A stretch of DNA of 64,000 nucleotides from Deltaproteobacteria bacterium (GTDB lineage: Bacteria > Myxococcota_A > Polyangia > GCA-2747355): positions 62,001 to 126,000 of the forward strand of contig JACKDQ010000006.1 of assembly GCA_020633415.1 (NCBI GenBank), written 5' to 3'. Of the stretch, positions 17,641 to 27,400 are shown piece after piece; position 1 is the stretch's first letter; each line of letters begins with the position of its first letter. Made by a program: the position numbers and the translations under genes. The notes under the pieces are model-generated. The model worked only from the letters and a program-made list of their open reading frames with translations, had not been told where the DNA came from and searched no databases.

Positions 17641-19542
17641 ATGACCGAACCAGACCTCCACCCACTGTTTACCGCTCAGGACCTCGACCAACTCGCTGAG
17701 CGACTGGTCACACTACTGCGAGGCACGGCCGACTTCGATGTTCTGCAACTGGCGTGGGTCATCGATCGTCGTCACTACACGCTGCGAACGCTGTTTGCCC
17801 CGACGGCAGCCGATGCTTGTCGCTTCGCCGGACCGCTCGAGATCTCGCGTTCGATCGTCAAAGCGACCCTCACATCCGGCCGCACAACCAAACTCTCTGC
17901 CGACGACCTCGCTCAACTGCCGCTCGCCGCCGACGCACCGCTGGCCGATGGGCTTGCCCTCGCCCTGCCCGGTGAGCCCCCACTTGGAGCGCTGGTGTTT
18001 GGTCGACGGTGGCAATCCAACCGGCCTTGGGATGATCGACTCGAGCGACTGCACACGCTGACCAGATCGATCGGGCCTGCATTGTCGAGGTTCGCTCAGC
18101 GCGCACAGATCAATCACCTGCACGAAGCGCTCGAAAGGGCCGAGCTTGCGCTGGTCAGCTGTTCACCCGATGACAGAATCGTGCACTGGAACGGTGCGGC
18201 GGAACGGCTGTTTGGCTACGCCGCCAGCGAAACGTTGGGGCGCCCACTGCCGCTATTCCTCGAGCCGCAGACGGTGATGGACAGCGACGAGGACAGTCGC
18301 GCATTGGAAACGTGGAACGATCAGCAACTCACCGAGCGGATTTGCTTCGACAAGTGGCGCCGCCGCCGGGCGATCCTCTCAGCGAAGCTGCCGCGAGCCG
18401 ACATCGACGGCCAGCTGATCGGCAAGTCGCTGATCGCCGTCGAGCGACCCAAGCGCACCGACGAAGAGCTGCGATTTCGGCTAACGGTCGAAGCGTCTCC
18501 CAGCGCGATGGTGCTCGTCGATCGCTACGGCGCGATCACGCTGGTCAACAGCGAGACTGAACGACTGTTTGGCTATAGCCGAAGCGAGCTGGTCGGCAAG
18601 CACGTCGAGACGCTACTGCCAGAAGCGATGGCCGAGCGGCACGCGATACTGCGTGAGCGGTTCAATCAAGCGCCGACCCAGCGACCGATGGGCTCAGGAC
18701 GAGAGCTGCACGGTCGTCACAAAAACGGTACGATGGTACCGATCGAGATCGCGCTCAACCCGCTTGAAATCGATGGCCAGCCGCACGTGCTGTCGGCGAT
18801 CGTCGACATCTCCGATCGCCAGGCGCTGCTGACGCGACTTCGCGGCGCGGTCGAAGCGCGTGATACCTTTCTCTCCATCGCCTCACACGAGCTAAAGACT
18901 CCACTAACGGCGTTGCAGCTGACTGTTGAAGGGCTGACGCGCTTCATCGACCGACAAGGCGGCCAGACATCGGTCGACGAGCGACTCCGCGAGGGGCTTG
19001 AGACCAGCAAAAAACAGGTCCGGCGGTTGACCAAGCTGATCGATCAGCTGCTCGACGTCTCGCGCATCACGGCTGGCCGCCTGGTGCTGGAGCGCGATCC
19101 ACTCGAGCTGAACGAGTTGGTCCGCGAAGTCGTCGATCGCTTCGCCACTGAGCAGACATCGATCGCGATCCACGCCGAGCAAGCGGAAGTCAGCGGGTCT
19201 TGGGACCGTAGCCGCATCGACCAAGTGCTGACCAATTTGATTTCCAACGCCGTAAAGTACGGGAAGGGCCAACCCGTTGACGTTGCGATCAAGCGGCAGG
19301 ACAACCATGCGGTGCTCGAGGTTCGCGATCGCGGCGATGGCATCGCTCCAGAGGATCAGCTGAGGATCTTCGAGCGCTTCGAGCGCGTTGTCTCCAGCCG
19401 CCATGTCGGTGGGTTTGGACTGGGCCTCTGGATCTCACGACAGATCGTCAGCGCCCATGGCGGAAGCATCCGAGTGCACAGCCAGCCCGGCAAAGGATCG
19501 TGCTTCGAGGTACGCCTGCCGCTGGCTGATCCGCGGGACTAG
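17641..19542 (+). CDS. PAS-containing sensor histidine kinase, soluble
   Basis: 633 residues without an obvious membrane segment. The N-terminal 150 residues are GAF-like, followed by two PAS domains (about 160-265 with IVHWNGAAERLFGYA, and 285-400 with AITLVNSETERLFGYS). The kinase core has phosphoacceptor His in SIASHELKTPL (about 415), N box in LISNAVKYGKG, and G boxes RDRGDGIAP and GGFGLGLWIS. It should autophosphorylate and pass phosphate to a receiver, most simply the adjacent CBS-REC protein. Its stop overlaps the convergent RNase R gene by 4 bases. Confidence 0.9.
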   Translation: MTEPDLHPLFTAQDLDQLAERLVTLLRGTADFDVLQLAWVIDRRHYTLRTLFAPTAADACRFAGPLEISRSIVKATLTSGRTTKLSADDLAQLPLAADAPLADGLALALPGEPPLGALVFGRRWQSNRPWDDRLERLHTLTRSIGPALSRFAQRAQINHLHEALERAELALVSCSPDDRIVHWNGAAERLFGYAASETLGRPLPLFLEPQTVMDSDEDSRALETWNDQQLTERICFDKWRRRRAILSAKLPRADIDGQLIGKSLIAVERPKRTDEELRFRLTVEASPSAMVLVDRYGAITLVNSETERLFGYSRSELVGKHVETLLPEAMAERHAILRERFNQAPTQRPMGSGRELHGRHKNGTMVPIEIALNPLEIDGQPHVLSAIVDISDRQALLTRLRGAVEARDTFLSIASHELKTPLTALQLTVEGLTRFIDRQGGQTSVDERLREGLETSKKQVRRLTKLIDQLLDVSRITAGRLVLERDPLELNELVREVVDRFATEQTSIAIHAEQAEVSGSWDRSRIDQVLTNLISNAVKYGKGQPVDVAIKRQDNHAVLEVRDRGDGIAPEDQLRIFERFERVVSSRHVGGFGLGLWISRQIVSAHGGSIRVHSQPGKGSCFEVRLPLADPRD

Positions 19543-21788
19543 CGCCGCCGACCTCGGCGATGGACCGGCCGTTCGCGCTGCCGCTCACGCGGCGCCGGCC
19601 GTCGAGCACGACCACGCTGGCCACCGCGAGGTTTCTCGTCCCAGCCGATCGCCTGCAGATCGACCTGACCGCGGGGAATGTTGGCGCCGGCAACTTGGAC
19701 GCTGATCCGATCGCCGAGCGACACCGTGCGACCACCGCGACCGTAAAGACGCAGCGCATCGCCATCGTATTCGTACCAGTCGTCGAGCGTCTCGAGTTTG
19801 ACCAGGCCGTCGACAAACGGCTCGTCAAGGCCGACGAAGAAGCCGAAGCCGGTAACGCCGGTGACCTCGCCCTCCAGCACATCGCCGATGCGATCGCGCA
19901 TCAGCGCCGCGGAATAAAGCGAGACGACCTGGCGCTCGACTTCGATCGCCCGTCGCTCGAGACGCGAAGAACGCTGGGAGATCGACTGCAGCTGGGCCGG
20001 TTCGCTTTGACGCAACGGCGCCTGTCCGCCCGACGGCTCGCCGAGACGGCGGAGCAGCTGCTTGACCAAGCGATGGACATGAAGATCGGGGTAGCGCCGA
20101 ATCGGCGAAGTAAAGTGCAGATACGCCTGCGAAGCCAAGCCAAAGTGCCCGCAGTTCTTCACATCGTAAGTAGCTTGTTTGAGCGTCCGCAAGACCAAGA
20201 AGCTCAGCGGGCGCTGCGCCTGATGCTCAGCGATCCGCGTGAGCACACGCGCCATCCCTTTGGGCTGGGCAAGCTGTTTGGCGCGCGCCTCGACACCATA
20301 GCTACCAAGCCAGCCGACCAGACGCGTCAGATCGCTGGCCCGCGGGGCCGGATGAATCCGCCAAATCGTCGGAGAGTCCTCGCGAATGAACAACTGACCG
20401 ATCGCTTCGTTGGCGGCGATCATCAACTCTTCGATCAGGTTATAGGCACGCTTGACCGGCGCGTCGGCTTTGCTGGCGACGACAGCACGGACGCGCCGAG
20501 GATCATCTTCGTCCAGCTTTACCTGAGCCTCGGCGAGCTCGAGCTGCAGGCTGCCACGGCGCAGGCGCGCCTCGCGCAGCGTTTGAGCGACGACGCTGAG
20601 CTGCTCGAGCAGCTCGATGTGCTGACGGTACTGTTTGCGTCGACCGCGGAAGTCTCCGTCGAGGACGGCGGCGACCGAGCCGTAGTCGAGCTGACCGCGG
20701 CTGTGAATCACACCAGCGACGCAGCCGCTGTCTTTGACGTCTCCGTGCCGATCGATATCGAGCCGCACGACCATCGCCAAGCGGTCTTCGTGTGGCACCA
20801 GCGAGCAGATCCCCGCAGAGAGCACATGTGGCAACATCGGAATCGCGCGATCGGGCAGATAGAGGCTGCAGCCGCGGGCGAGCGCTTCGCGATCTAACGG
20901 CGAATCTTCGCGCACATAATGACTAACATCGGCGACGGCGACCCAGACTCGAGTCGTTCCGGCGGGGCCGGGCTCAACAGCGACGGCGTCATCGAAATCG
21001 CGCGCGGTCAGCGGATCGATCGTCACGAAGTGGCGGTCGCGCAGGTCGACGCGATCGGCAAAACCGTCGACCGCCAGCGACGTCGGTGCCGAGCGCTCAA
21101 GTTCCGCCGAAAACCCTTCGTGAATGCCTCGACTGCCGATCGCCTTTTTGACCTCGGTCAGCAAATCGCCCGGGTCGCCAAGCACTTCGGTTACCCGAAG
21201 CGTCAGCGGTTGACCGCTGTATTTGGGGTAGTCGACGATCTCGGCGAGCGCCGCCTTCCCGGCATCGGCCGGGCGAGCCGGCCCACTATCGCCGACCTCG
21301 GTGGGCACGGTGGATAGCCGCGGGTCGTCGACTTCTAGACGCCAGGGCGGACCGAACAACACACCGGTTACACGCTGCCGACTGCGCTCAACCACTTCGA
21401 CCACGCGGCCAACGTCGTCTTCCGCGGCCAGCTCGACGACCACGCGATCACCGTCGATGGCGCCACGCAGATCACCCGGCTCGATCCGCACCGCCTCGTA
21501 GGCTTCGCCACGGTCGAGCGAACCTCGACCGGCAGGCGACACGCGCAACAAACCCTCGACGCGCTCTGACGGCCCAAGCTCGGCGCGCGGCGAAGCGGGC
21601 GCGAGTCGGTACCGTCGCCCCGCACGGAGCAACGCACCGCTCCGAACCATTTTCTGCAAAATATCGCGGATCTGAGAGCTGCGACCACGATCGACGCCCA
21701 TCGCCAGCGCCAACTCCGCAGGCTGCAGGCCGGCATCGGGACCGCCAGCGATCAGCTCAAAGATCAAGTCTCGGTCGATAGCTGCCAT
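19539..21788 (-). CDS. rnr: Ribonuclease R (RNB-family 3'-5' exoribonuclease)
   Basis: 749 residues from ATG 21788; an in-frame start at 21836 adds 16 poorly conserved residues and neither has a strong ribosome site. N-terminal winged helix (AAIDRDLIFELI to about 70), cold-shock-like OB domains, RNB catalytic domain starting near 260 with the catalytic Asp cluster in TIDPLTARDFDDA, and a C-terminal S1 domain (GEVTGVTGFGFFVGLD). The last 35 residues are a highly basic Arg/Gly tail. The enzyme degrades structured RNA, including rRNA and mRNA. Confidence 0.92.
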   Translation of the reverse strand: MAAIDRDLIFELIAGGPDAGLQPAELALAMGVDRGRSSQIRDILQKMVRSGALLRAGRRYRLAPASPRAELGPSERVEGLLRVSPAGRGSLDRGEAYEAVRIEPGDLRGAIDGDRVVVELAAEDDVGRVVEVVERSRQRVTGVLFGPPWRLEVDDPRLSTVPTEVGDSGPARPADAGKAALAEIVDYPKYSGQPLTLRVTEVLGDPGDLLTEVKKAIGSRGIHEGFSAELERSAPTSLAVDGFADRVDLRDRHFVTIDPLTARDFDDAVAVEPGPAGTTRVWVAVADVSHYVREDSPLDREALARGCSLYLPDRAIPMLPHVLSAGICSLVPHEDRLAMVVRLDIDRHGDVKDSGCVAGVIHSRGQLDYGSVAAVLDGDFRGRRKQYRQHIELLEQLSVVAQTLREARLRRGSLQLELAEAQVKLDEDDPRRVRAVVASKADAPVKRAYNLIEELMIAANEAIGQLFIREDSPTIWRIHPAPRASDLTRLVGWLGSYGVEARAKQLAQPKGMARVLTRIAEHQAQRPLSFLVLRTLKQATYDVKNCGHFGLASQAYLHFTSPIRRYPDLHVHRLVKQLLRRLGEPSGGQAPLRQSEPAQLQSISQRSSRLERRAIEVERQVVSLYSAALMRDRIGDVLEGEVTGVTGFGFFVGLDEPFVDGLVKLETLDDWYEYDGDALRLYGRGGRTVSLGDRISVQVAGANIPRGQVDLQAIGWDEKPRGGQRGRARRPAPRERQRERPVHRRGRRR

Positions 21789-21864
21789 GTTAAGCGCTAT
21801 GCCGCCAGTAATTGGACATGCCACGTCTTGTCGCATGCGAGCGCAGTTTGCAAGTCCTTACGAT

Positions 21865-21963
21865 GACAGCTGTCCTCGCCGTCGCGTTGACATAACACAC
21901 CCTACATGGTAACTCGCCAGCGTTCCGGCGCGGCAGCTCTAAAAGAAAAATTGCGCGCAATTT
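21865..21963 (+). promoter_or_regulatory. Candidate promoter/operator region of the AblB-like gene
   Basis: The region between rnr and the acetyltransferase contains a 10-base perfect palindrome GACAGCTGTC (21865-21874), a consensus -35 TTGACA (21887-21892) with only a weak TAACTC at -10 spacing of 17 (21910-21915), and a 16-base perfect palindrome AAATTGCGCGCAATTT (21948-21963) downstream. The last is positioned like a repressor operator. Confidence 0.45.
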
Positions 21964-22076
21964 CAACAGCTTGCACCTTCTCCGGGATCGCCTCCCGGAA
22001 GACTTTGGCGGTCGGGACAGCCGCCTTTCCGCCGGCCTCGGGCCATGCGCGCCGCAAAACGGCGTAGGAGGACAAC

Positions 22077-22928
22077 GTGGGCAAACCAGCATTATCAACG
22101 ACCCACGACAATCACGCCGAGGAGCTGACCTATCGTCGCGGTGGTTTCGATATGCGGATGGTCGTCAATCGCTCGTTCGGTCTGATGCGTATCATGGACT
22201 ACCGCTCGGGTAATCACGACAAGAAGCGCGAGCTGCTCGATCATGCCGCCAAGACCCAGGGCTTGCGCAAGATCTTTACGGTGGTCGAGAAGCAGGACAG
22301 CGCCAACTGGCGTGCGGTCGGCTTCACGCAGGAAGCTGCCTACCCGTGCTTTTTTCGCACAGCCGACGCCTACATGATGAGTCGCTGCTATGACGAGCAC
22401 GGCCAACCCGTCGCGATCCGCACACTGAACGCGGCGAGCGCCGAAGCACCGTCGTTTTCCGCCCGCAAACTGCGCAAGCCGGACGGTTTAGCGATCGAGC
22501 CCATCGACCGGGAGGCCGATCGCGTCGAACTCCTCGACGGAACGACACCACGAACGCTGCCCTTTTCTCGGGTCAAGGCACCTGACCTCGTATTGCGCGG
22601 TTCCGCGGGTCGCACACCAGCGATTTATGCTTGCGCCGAGGTCGACGAATCATTCGCCCACGCCAATGTGGAGTTTGTCTCGCCTCCGGACACCGCCGGC
22701 CAACTGGTTGTCGCCGCCTACACCGGTCAGCAGTTGCTGGCAACGCTTAAGGGCCAAGACGTTAACAATGTCTTTGCGATCACACCGATCGAAGACAAGT
22801 TCTACAATGAGCTTTGTGCCGGGCTCGGCTTCAATGTCATCGGCCGACTCAATCGTCACGTCCAGTATCGCGGTCGCTACGCCGACTGCTTTCTCTGGCA
22901 CCTGCTGCTGAACACCCAACGCCGCTAG
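22077..22928 (+). CDS. AblB-like GNAT acetyltransferase (orphan)
   Basis: 283 residues from GTG 22077, preceded by a strong TAGGAGGAC. The stretch GLRKIFTVVEKQDSANW, then VGFTQEAAYPCFFRTADAYMMS, fits the pattern of AblB-type beta-lysine N-acetyltransferases (GY-KIF...GY-EA-IPGFF...D-FMS). The C-terminal 110 residues form a second acetyltransferase-like half. AblB makes the osmolyte N-epsilon-acetyl-beta-lysine together with lysine 2,3-aminomutase AblA, but no ablA is nearby, so the substrate may differ. Confidence 0.6.
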   Translation: MGKPALSTTHDNHAEELTYRRGGFDMRMVVNRSFGLMRIMDYRSGNHDKKRELLDHAAKTQGLRKIFTVVEKQDSANWRAVGFTQEAAYPCFFRTADAYMMSRCYDEHGQPVAIRTLNAASAEAPSFSARKLRKPDGLAIEPIDREADRVELLDGTTPRTLPFSRVKAPDLVLRGSAGRTPAIYACAEVDESFAHANVEFVSPPDTAGQLVVAAYTGQQLLATLKGQDVNNVFAITPIEDKFYNELCAGLGFNVIGRLNRHVQYRGRYADCFLWHLLLNTQRR

Positions 22929-23015
22929 TCAACCGACGCCCCAGCCGATCGCCTGCACCGCTCATCGCGCCTGACGCTTGTCGCGCCGCCACGGGCGCGG
23001 TAGGGTCGAGTTCTG

Positions 23016-24350
23016 ATGGCGACGAAGATCGATCTCAACCTGCTTCGTAAGGCGGTTCGCTCGGGCTTGCTGCGACGCCTGCTCGCCAAATTGCAGCCCG
23101 GAGAGATCGCCCCGCTGCTCGCCGAGCTCTCGCCTTCGGAGCTTCGCGCCGTCGTCATCGAGCTTTGCCGGCACAAACGCCTGGCCGATACGCTGTACGC
23201 GCTACCCGGAGATCTGTTGGGCGATGTGATCAGTCATCTCGACGCCCAGGTTCTCGGCGATGCGTTGCGCTCGCTCAAACTCGATGAGGCAACGCGCCTG
23301 CTGCGCCGACTCGACGAGTCATTGCAGGCACGGGTACTCAGCGCAGCTGAACCGCACACCGCGCAACAGCTCGGTCGGCTACTGCGCTACCCGCCAGACA
23401 GCGCTGGTGGCCGCATGTTGCCGTCGTTCGTCGCGGTTAAGCCGCAGACAACGGTCGGTGAAGCGATCTCGACGATTCGCAGCGCCGGCCCTGACACCCC
23501 ACTGTTCTATCTCTACGTCGTCGGAGAGGAACAGCAGATCGTTGGCGTCGCGTCGCTCAGCCAACTCGTGCGCACGGCCGATGACGTACAGATCGGCGAG
23601 ATCATGGCGCGCGAGGTGGTCGCTGTCAGTCCTCTGGCCGACCAAGAAGAAGTCGCACGACTGGTGGTGCGGCGAAACATCTTGGCCGTCCCGGTGGTCG
23701 AAGACGGCAAGCTGCTCGGATTGGTGACGATCGATGACGTCTTGGAGGTGCTCGAGCAAGAGGCCACCGAGGACATGTACAACATGGCCGGCCTCAGCGA
23801 GGGCGACCGCGTCTTTTCGTCGCCGCAACGTTCGCTGCTCAAGCGCCTGCCTTGGAATGCGCTAAACCTCGGTACCTCGTTGATCGCTGCGACAGTTGTT
23901 GGTTTCTTTGAAGGAACGATCGACAAGCTCGTCGCGCTGGCGGTGTTCATGCCCGTCGTCGCGGGAATCGGCGGCAACACCGGAAACCAAACGTTGACGG
24001 TGATCATTCGTGGTATCACGCTGGGCGAACTTGAGTTCTCCTCGGCCTGGCGCGCGATGATCAAGGAAATCGTCGTTGGCCTCTCGATCGGCGTGCTACT
24101 CGGTGGCGCGACGGCTGGCATCGCCTATCTTTGGAAAGGCAACGGCATGCTCGGCCTGGTCGTCGGCATGGCGATGGTGCTCAATCTTTGCATCGCAGCG
24201 CTCGTCGGAACGGCGATCCCGCTCTCGCTCAAACGATTCGGCCTCGACCCTGCACTCGGTGGCAGCATTCTGGTGACGATGTTCACCGATGTGTTTGGCT
24301 TTCTCTGTTTTCTCGGGCTGGCCACGCTGTTCATGCCGTACTTGATCTAG
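23016..24350 (+). CDS. mgtE: MgtE-family magnesium transporter
   Basis: 444 residues, typical length. The helical N domain (about 1-125: AVRSGLLRRLLAKLQPGEIAPLL), a CBS pair (about 130-250, EIMAREVVAVSPL and VPVVEDGKLLGLVTI), a connecting helix and five membrane helices from about 285 to the end (GNTGNQTLTVIIRGI carries the conserved pore-region pattern). It forms a Mg2+-gated channel in the cytoplasmic membrane. Convergent with valS. Confidence 0.93.
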   Translation: MATKIDLNLLRKAVRSGLLRRLLAKLQPGEIAPLLAELSPSELRAVVIELCRHKRLADTLYALPGDLLGDVISHLDAQVLGDALRSLKLDEATRLLRRLDESLQARVLSAAEPHTAQQLGRLLRYPPDSAGGRMLPSFVAVKPQTTVGEAISTIRSAGPDTPLFYLYVVGEEQQIVGVASLSQLVRTADDVQIGEIMAREVVAVSPLADQEEVARLVVRRNILAVPVVEDGKLLGLVTIDDVLEVLEQEATEDMYNMAGLSEGDRVFSSPQRSLLKRLPWNALNLGTSLIAATVVGFFEGTIDKLVALAVFMPVVAGIGGNTGNQTLTVIIRGITLGELEFSSAWRAMIKEIVVGLSIGVLLGGATAGIAYLWKGNGMLGLVVGMAMVLNLCIAALVGTAIPLSLKRFGLDPALGGSILVTMFTDVFGFLCFLGLATLFMPYLI

Positions 24351-24362
24351 CGGGAGCCGCTA

Positions 24363-24409
24363 GCCGCCAGCGGGGTTGCGAAGCTGCAGAGCAGCCAACC
24401 CGCGGCGGC
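24363..24409. terminator. Strong hairpin between convergent mgtE and valS
   Basis: Arms GCCGCC-GCGGG-TTG-GCTGC and the complement pair across 24363-24409 with small bulges (A, G and CGAA on the left arm). No T-run follows on either strand, so it may act as an RNA 3' end or Rho-assisted bidirectional terminator rather than a classic intrinsic one. Confidence 0.5.
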
Positions 24410-24442
24410 AGGCGGCGAACAACTGCGGTGGCGATTTCATCG

Positions 24443-27400
24443 CTAAGCGAGCGCTTCGAGGCCCTCGAGCAGCTCGTCTTTTTGCACCTGATACTGCTGC
24501 TGACGCTGGCGGATCTCGTCGACGACCTCGGCCGGCGCCTTGCCGACAAACGCCTGATTGCCGAGCTTCTTGTCGCAGAGCGCGAGCTCTTTTTCGACCT
24601 TCTTCAACTCAGTGACCAAGCGGTTGCGCTCGACCTCATCGTCGATCACGTCATGAACGAAGACTTGCAGATCGGAAACAAATCGCGAAGCAGCGCCCGG
24701 CGTACGCTCGGCGTTGGGATCGACGATGAGCTCGCTGACGTTTGCCAAACGCTTGACGATGTCGGCGTGCTCACTGATCCGCGCGCAACTCGCGGTCGGT
24801 GCTTTGATCGTTACCTTGAGCGCTTGTCGCGGCGAAACGCCGGCACGCTGGCGCAACTCGCGTACCGCGCGGGTGACACCCTGCAACTCGCCAAACAACG
24901 CACGCAAGTCAGGCGCCGCCAGCGCATCGTTAGCCACCGGCCAAGCGGCGGTGATCAAGACATCCGACGCTGGCGCTTGGGCCCAAGGCCCCAGACCACG
25001 CACCGGCACCTGAGCGTTGAGCCGCTGCCAAAGATGCTCGGTAATAAACGGCACGAACGGATGAAACAAGCGCAGCACCTGGTCGAGGCAAAACGCCAAG
25101 ACCTGCCGAGCTAACGCACCGCTCTGGCCACCGGCAGCCAACCGAGGTTTGATCAACTCCAGATACCAGTCGCAAAGCTCCGACCAAAAGAACTCTCGCG
25201 CGGCGTTGATCGCCAACGAGGGGTTGTAGTCAGACAGACCTTGTTGAACCGCGCGCACCGCCTGGTCCAAGCCGTCGAGGATCCAACGGTCTTCGAGCTT
25301 GAGTTCTTCGGCGGTGCGCGCCGCATCGGGCACGTCGTCCAGATTCAAAAAGGCAAACCGCGCCGAGTTCCAGAGCTTGGTACAAAAACTGCGCCCGATA
25401 TCGAACCGCTCGGAATAGGGCTGCGCCGCCGGCATCTCCGCCATCGTTCCCAGCACGTCGAACTCGGCGCCGCAACCGCCCTTCTTCTTAACGCTGCTCT
25501 TGCCGCACACATATGTGAACACGGTTTGGCCGTGTTCGGTCGTACCCAAGTCGTTGCTGTACCCGCAGGTCGGACAATCAGCGGTCACCGGCAAGCGAAT
25601 GTCTTGGGAGCCGGTTTGCATGTCACAGAGCACGAAGCGCATCGCATCGGTGCCGTAGCGATTGCAGATATCGACCGGATCGATGCCGTTTCCTGCGGAC
25701 TTGGACATCCGCTTGCCTTTACCGTCTTGAATATTGGCGTGGATAAAAACATCAGCAAAGGGCACGTCACCAAGCGCATAGAGGCCGGCGATCACCATCC
25801 GCGCCACCCACAAGGTGATGATGTCGCGCCCGGTCACCAGACACGAGCCCGGGTAATAATAGTCGAGGGCGTCGGCGCGATCGCCCTGAGCCGCCGTCGG
25901 AGCTTGCCCCTCGTTGAGCGCCGCCGTTTGTGGGTCTGGCCAGCCCAAGGTGGAAAATGGCCACAGCGCCGAGGAAAACCAGGTGTCGAGCACGTCCTGC
26001 TCAGCGGTAAAGCCGCCCTGCTCGAGCGCGCCAACGAGATCGGACTCATCGTCGAGCGGACACAGGTAAAGCGACCACTGCTCGTTGCCGCCGATGCCGG
26101 CGAGGTGCGCGATGTCCTCAACGGTGCGTAGCATCGTCGTCGTACCGTGGCGCTCCAGACGGCCAACCACACGACGACCGAATTGCTCGGTCAACGCTTG
26201 AGGCAACTCTAGCGCGCCGCTATCGGTCTTGCGCCAAACCGGTATGCGGTGTCCCCACCAAAGCTGACGACTGATCGGCCAATCACGCTTCTCGCTGAGC
26301 CAGTCGATGTAGGTCTTGGTGTAGCGCGCCGGGTGGATCTTCACCCGACCCTCTTCCACCGCGTCGATCGCCGCCTGCACCAATCCCGCTGCGGTAAATG
26401 AACGCGCGGTATCGCGGCCCATCAACACACCGCCCGGCTGGTCGCCCATCGCGACAAACCACTGGTCGGAAAGATAGGGCTCGATCGGCGTCTTGCTGCG
26501 ATCGCTGTGGCCGATGTCGACCTGACGCTCTTCAACCGCTTCGAGCAACCCCTGCTGCTCGAGATCTTCGACCACGCGCTGGCGAGCTGCTTCGCGCGAC
26601 AACCCGGCGTAGCTTCCCGCGTGCTGATTAAGCGTACCGTCGGGGTTGAGAATATTGATCGCACCGATCTCGGGATTGCGCTGCCAGACATCGTAGTCGT
26701 TGGGATCGTGTGCCGGCGTGATCTTCACACACCCCGATCCCAATTCGGGCTTGGCCCAGACATCGCAGATCAGCGGAATCTCGCGGTCGACCAAGGGCAG
26801 TCGCAGCGTGCGTCCCGCACGGGCCATGTCGCGCAAGGCGATCAACTGCGGCAGATGTGACTCACGCCGCGCGATCAGCGCGTCGAGGGCGGCTTGCTTG
26901 CCCGCCTGCTCCTTGGCACTCGCCTTGGCCAACTCAGCACGAAGCTTTTCCTCGGCGCTGTTGAGTGCCGCCTCGGGGTCTGGGTGGACCGCGACCGCGG
27001 TATCACCGAGCATCGTCTCCGGACGCGTCGTCGCCACGATCACCGCGTCGGGTTCGCCGGGCCGCGGGTCTTTGAATGGATAGCGCAGATGCCAAAAATT
27101 ACCGGCGACGGTCTCGTGGTAGACCTCGTCGTCGGACACGCTGGTCTGCAGATAGACGTCCCAGTTGACCAGGCGCTTGCCACGAAAGATCAACCCATCG
27201 GCGAATAAGCGAAAGAAGGCATGGCGCACAGCGCGTGCGCAAACGGCGTCCATCGTGAAGCGGTGACGTCGCCAGTCGCAGCTACACCCCATCACCTGCT
27301 GTTGCGAGATGATCCGCTTTTCGTACTGATCCTTCCATTGCCAGATCCGCTCGATCAGCCCCTCACGACCGACATCATGCCGCGTCAGCCCCTCGAATTC

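Noticed and set aside
19560..20897. 445-codon open frame on the plus strand
   Set aside because: Lies wholly antisense to RNase R; its protein is a composition shadow rich in Arg/Asp/Gln without domain motifs.
25241..26131. 296-codon open frame on the plus strand
   Set aside because: Antisense to valS, which has all synthetase motifs.
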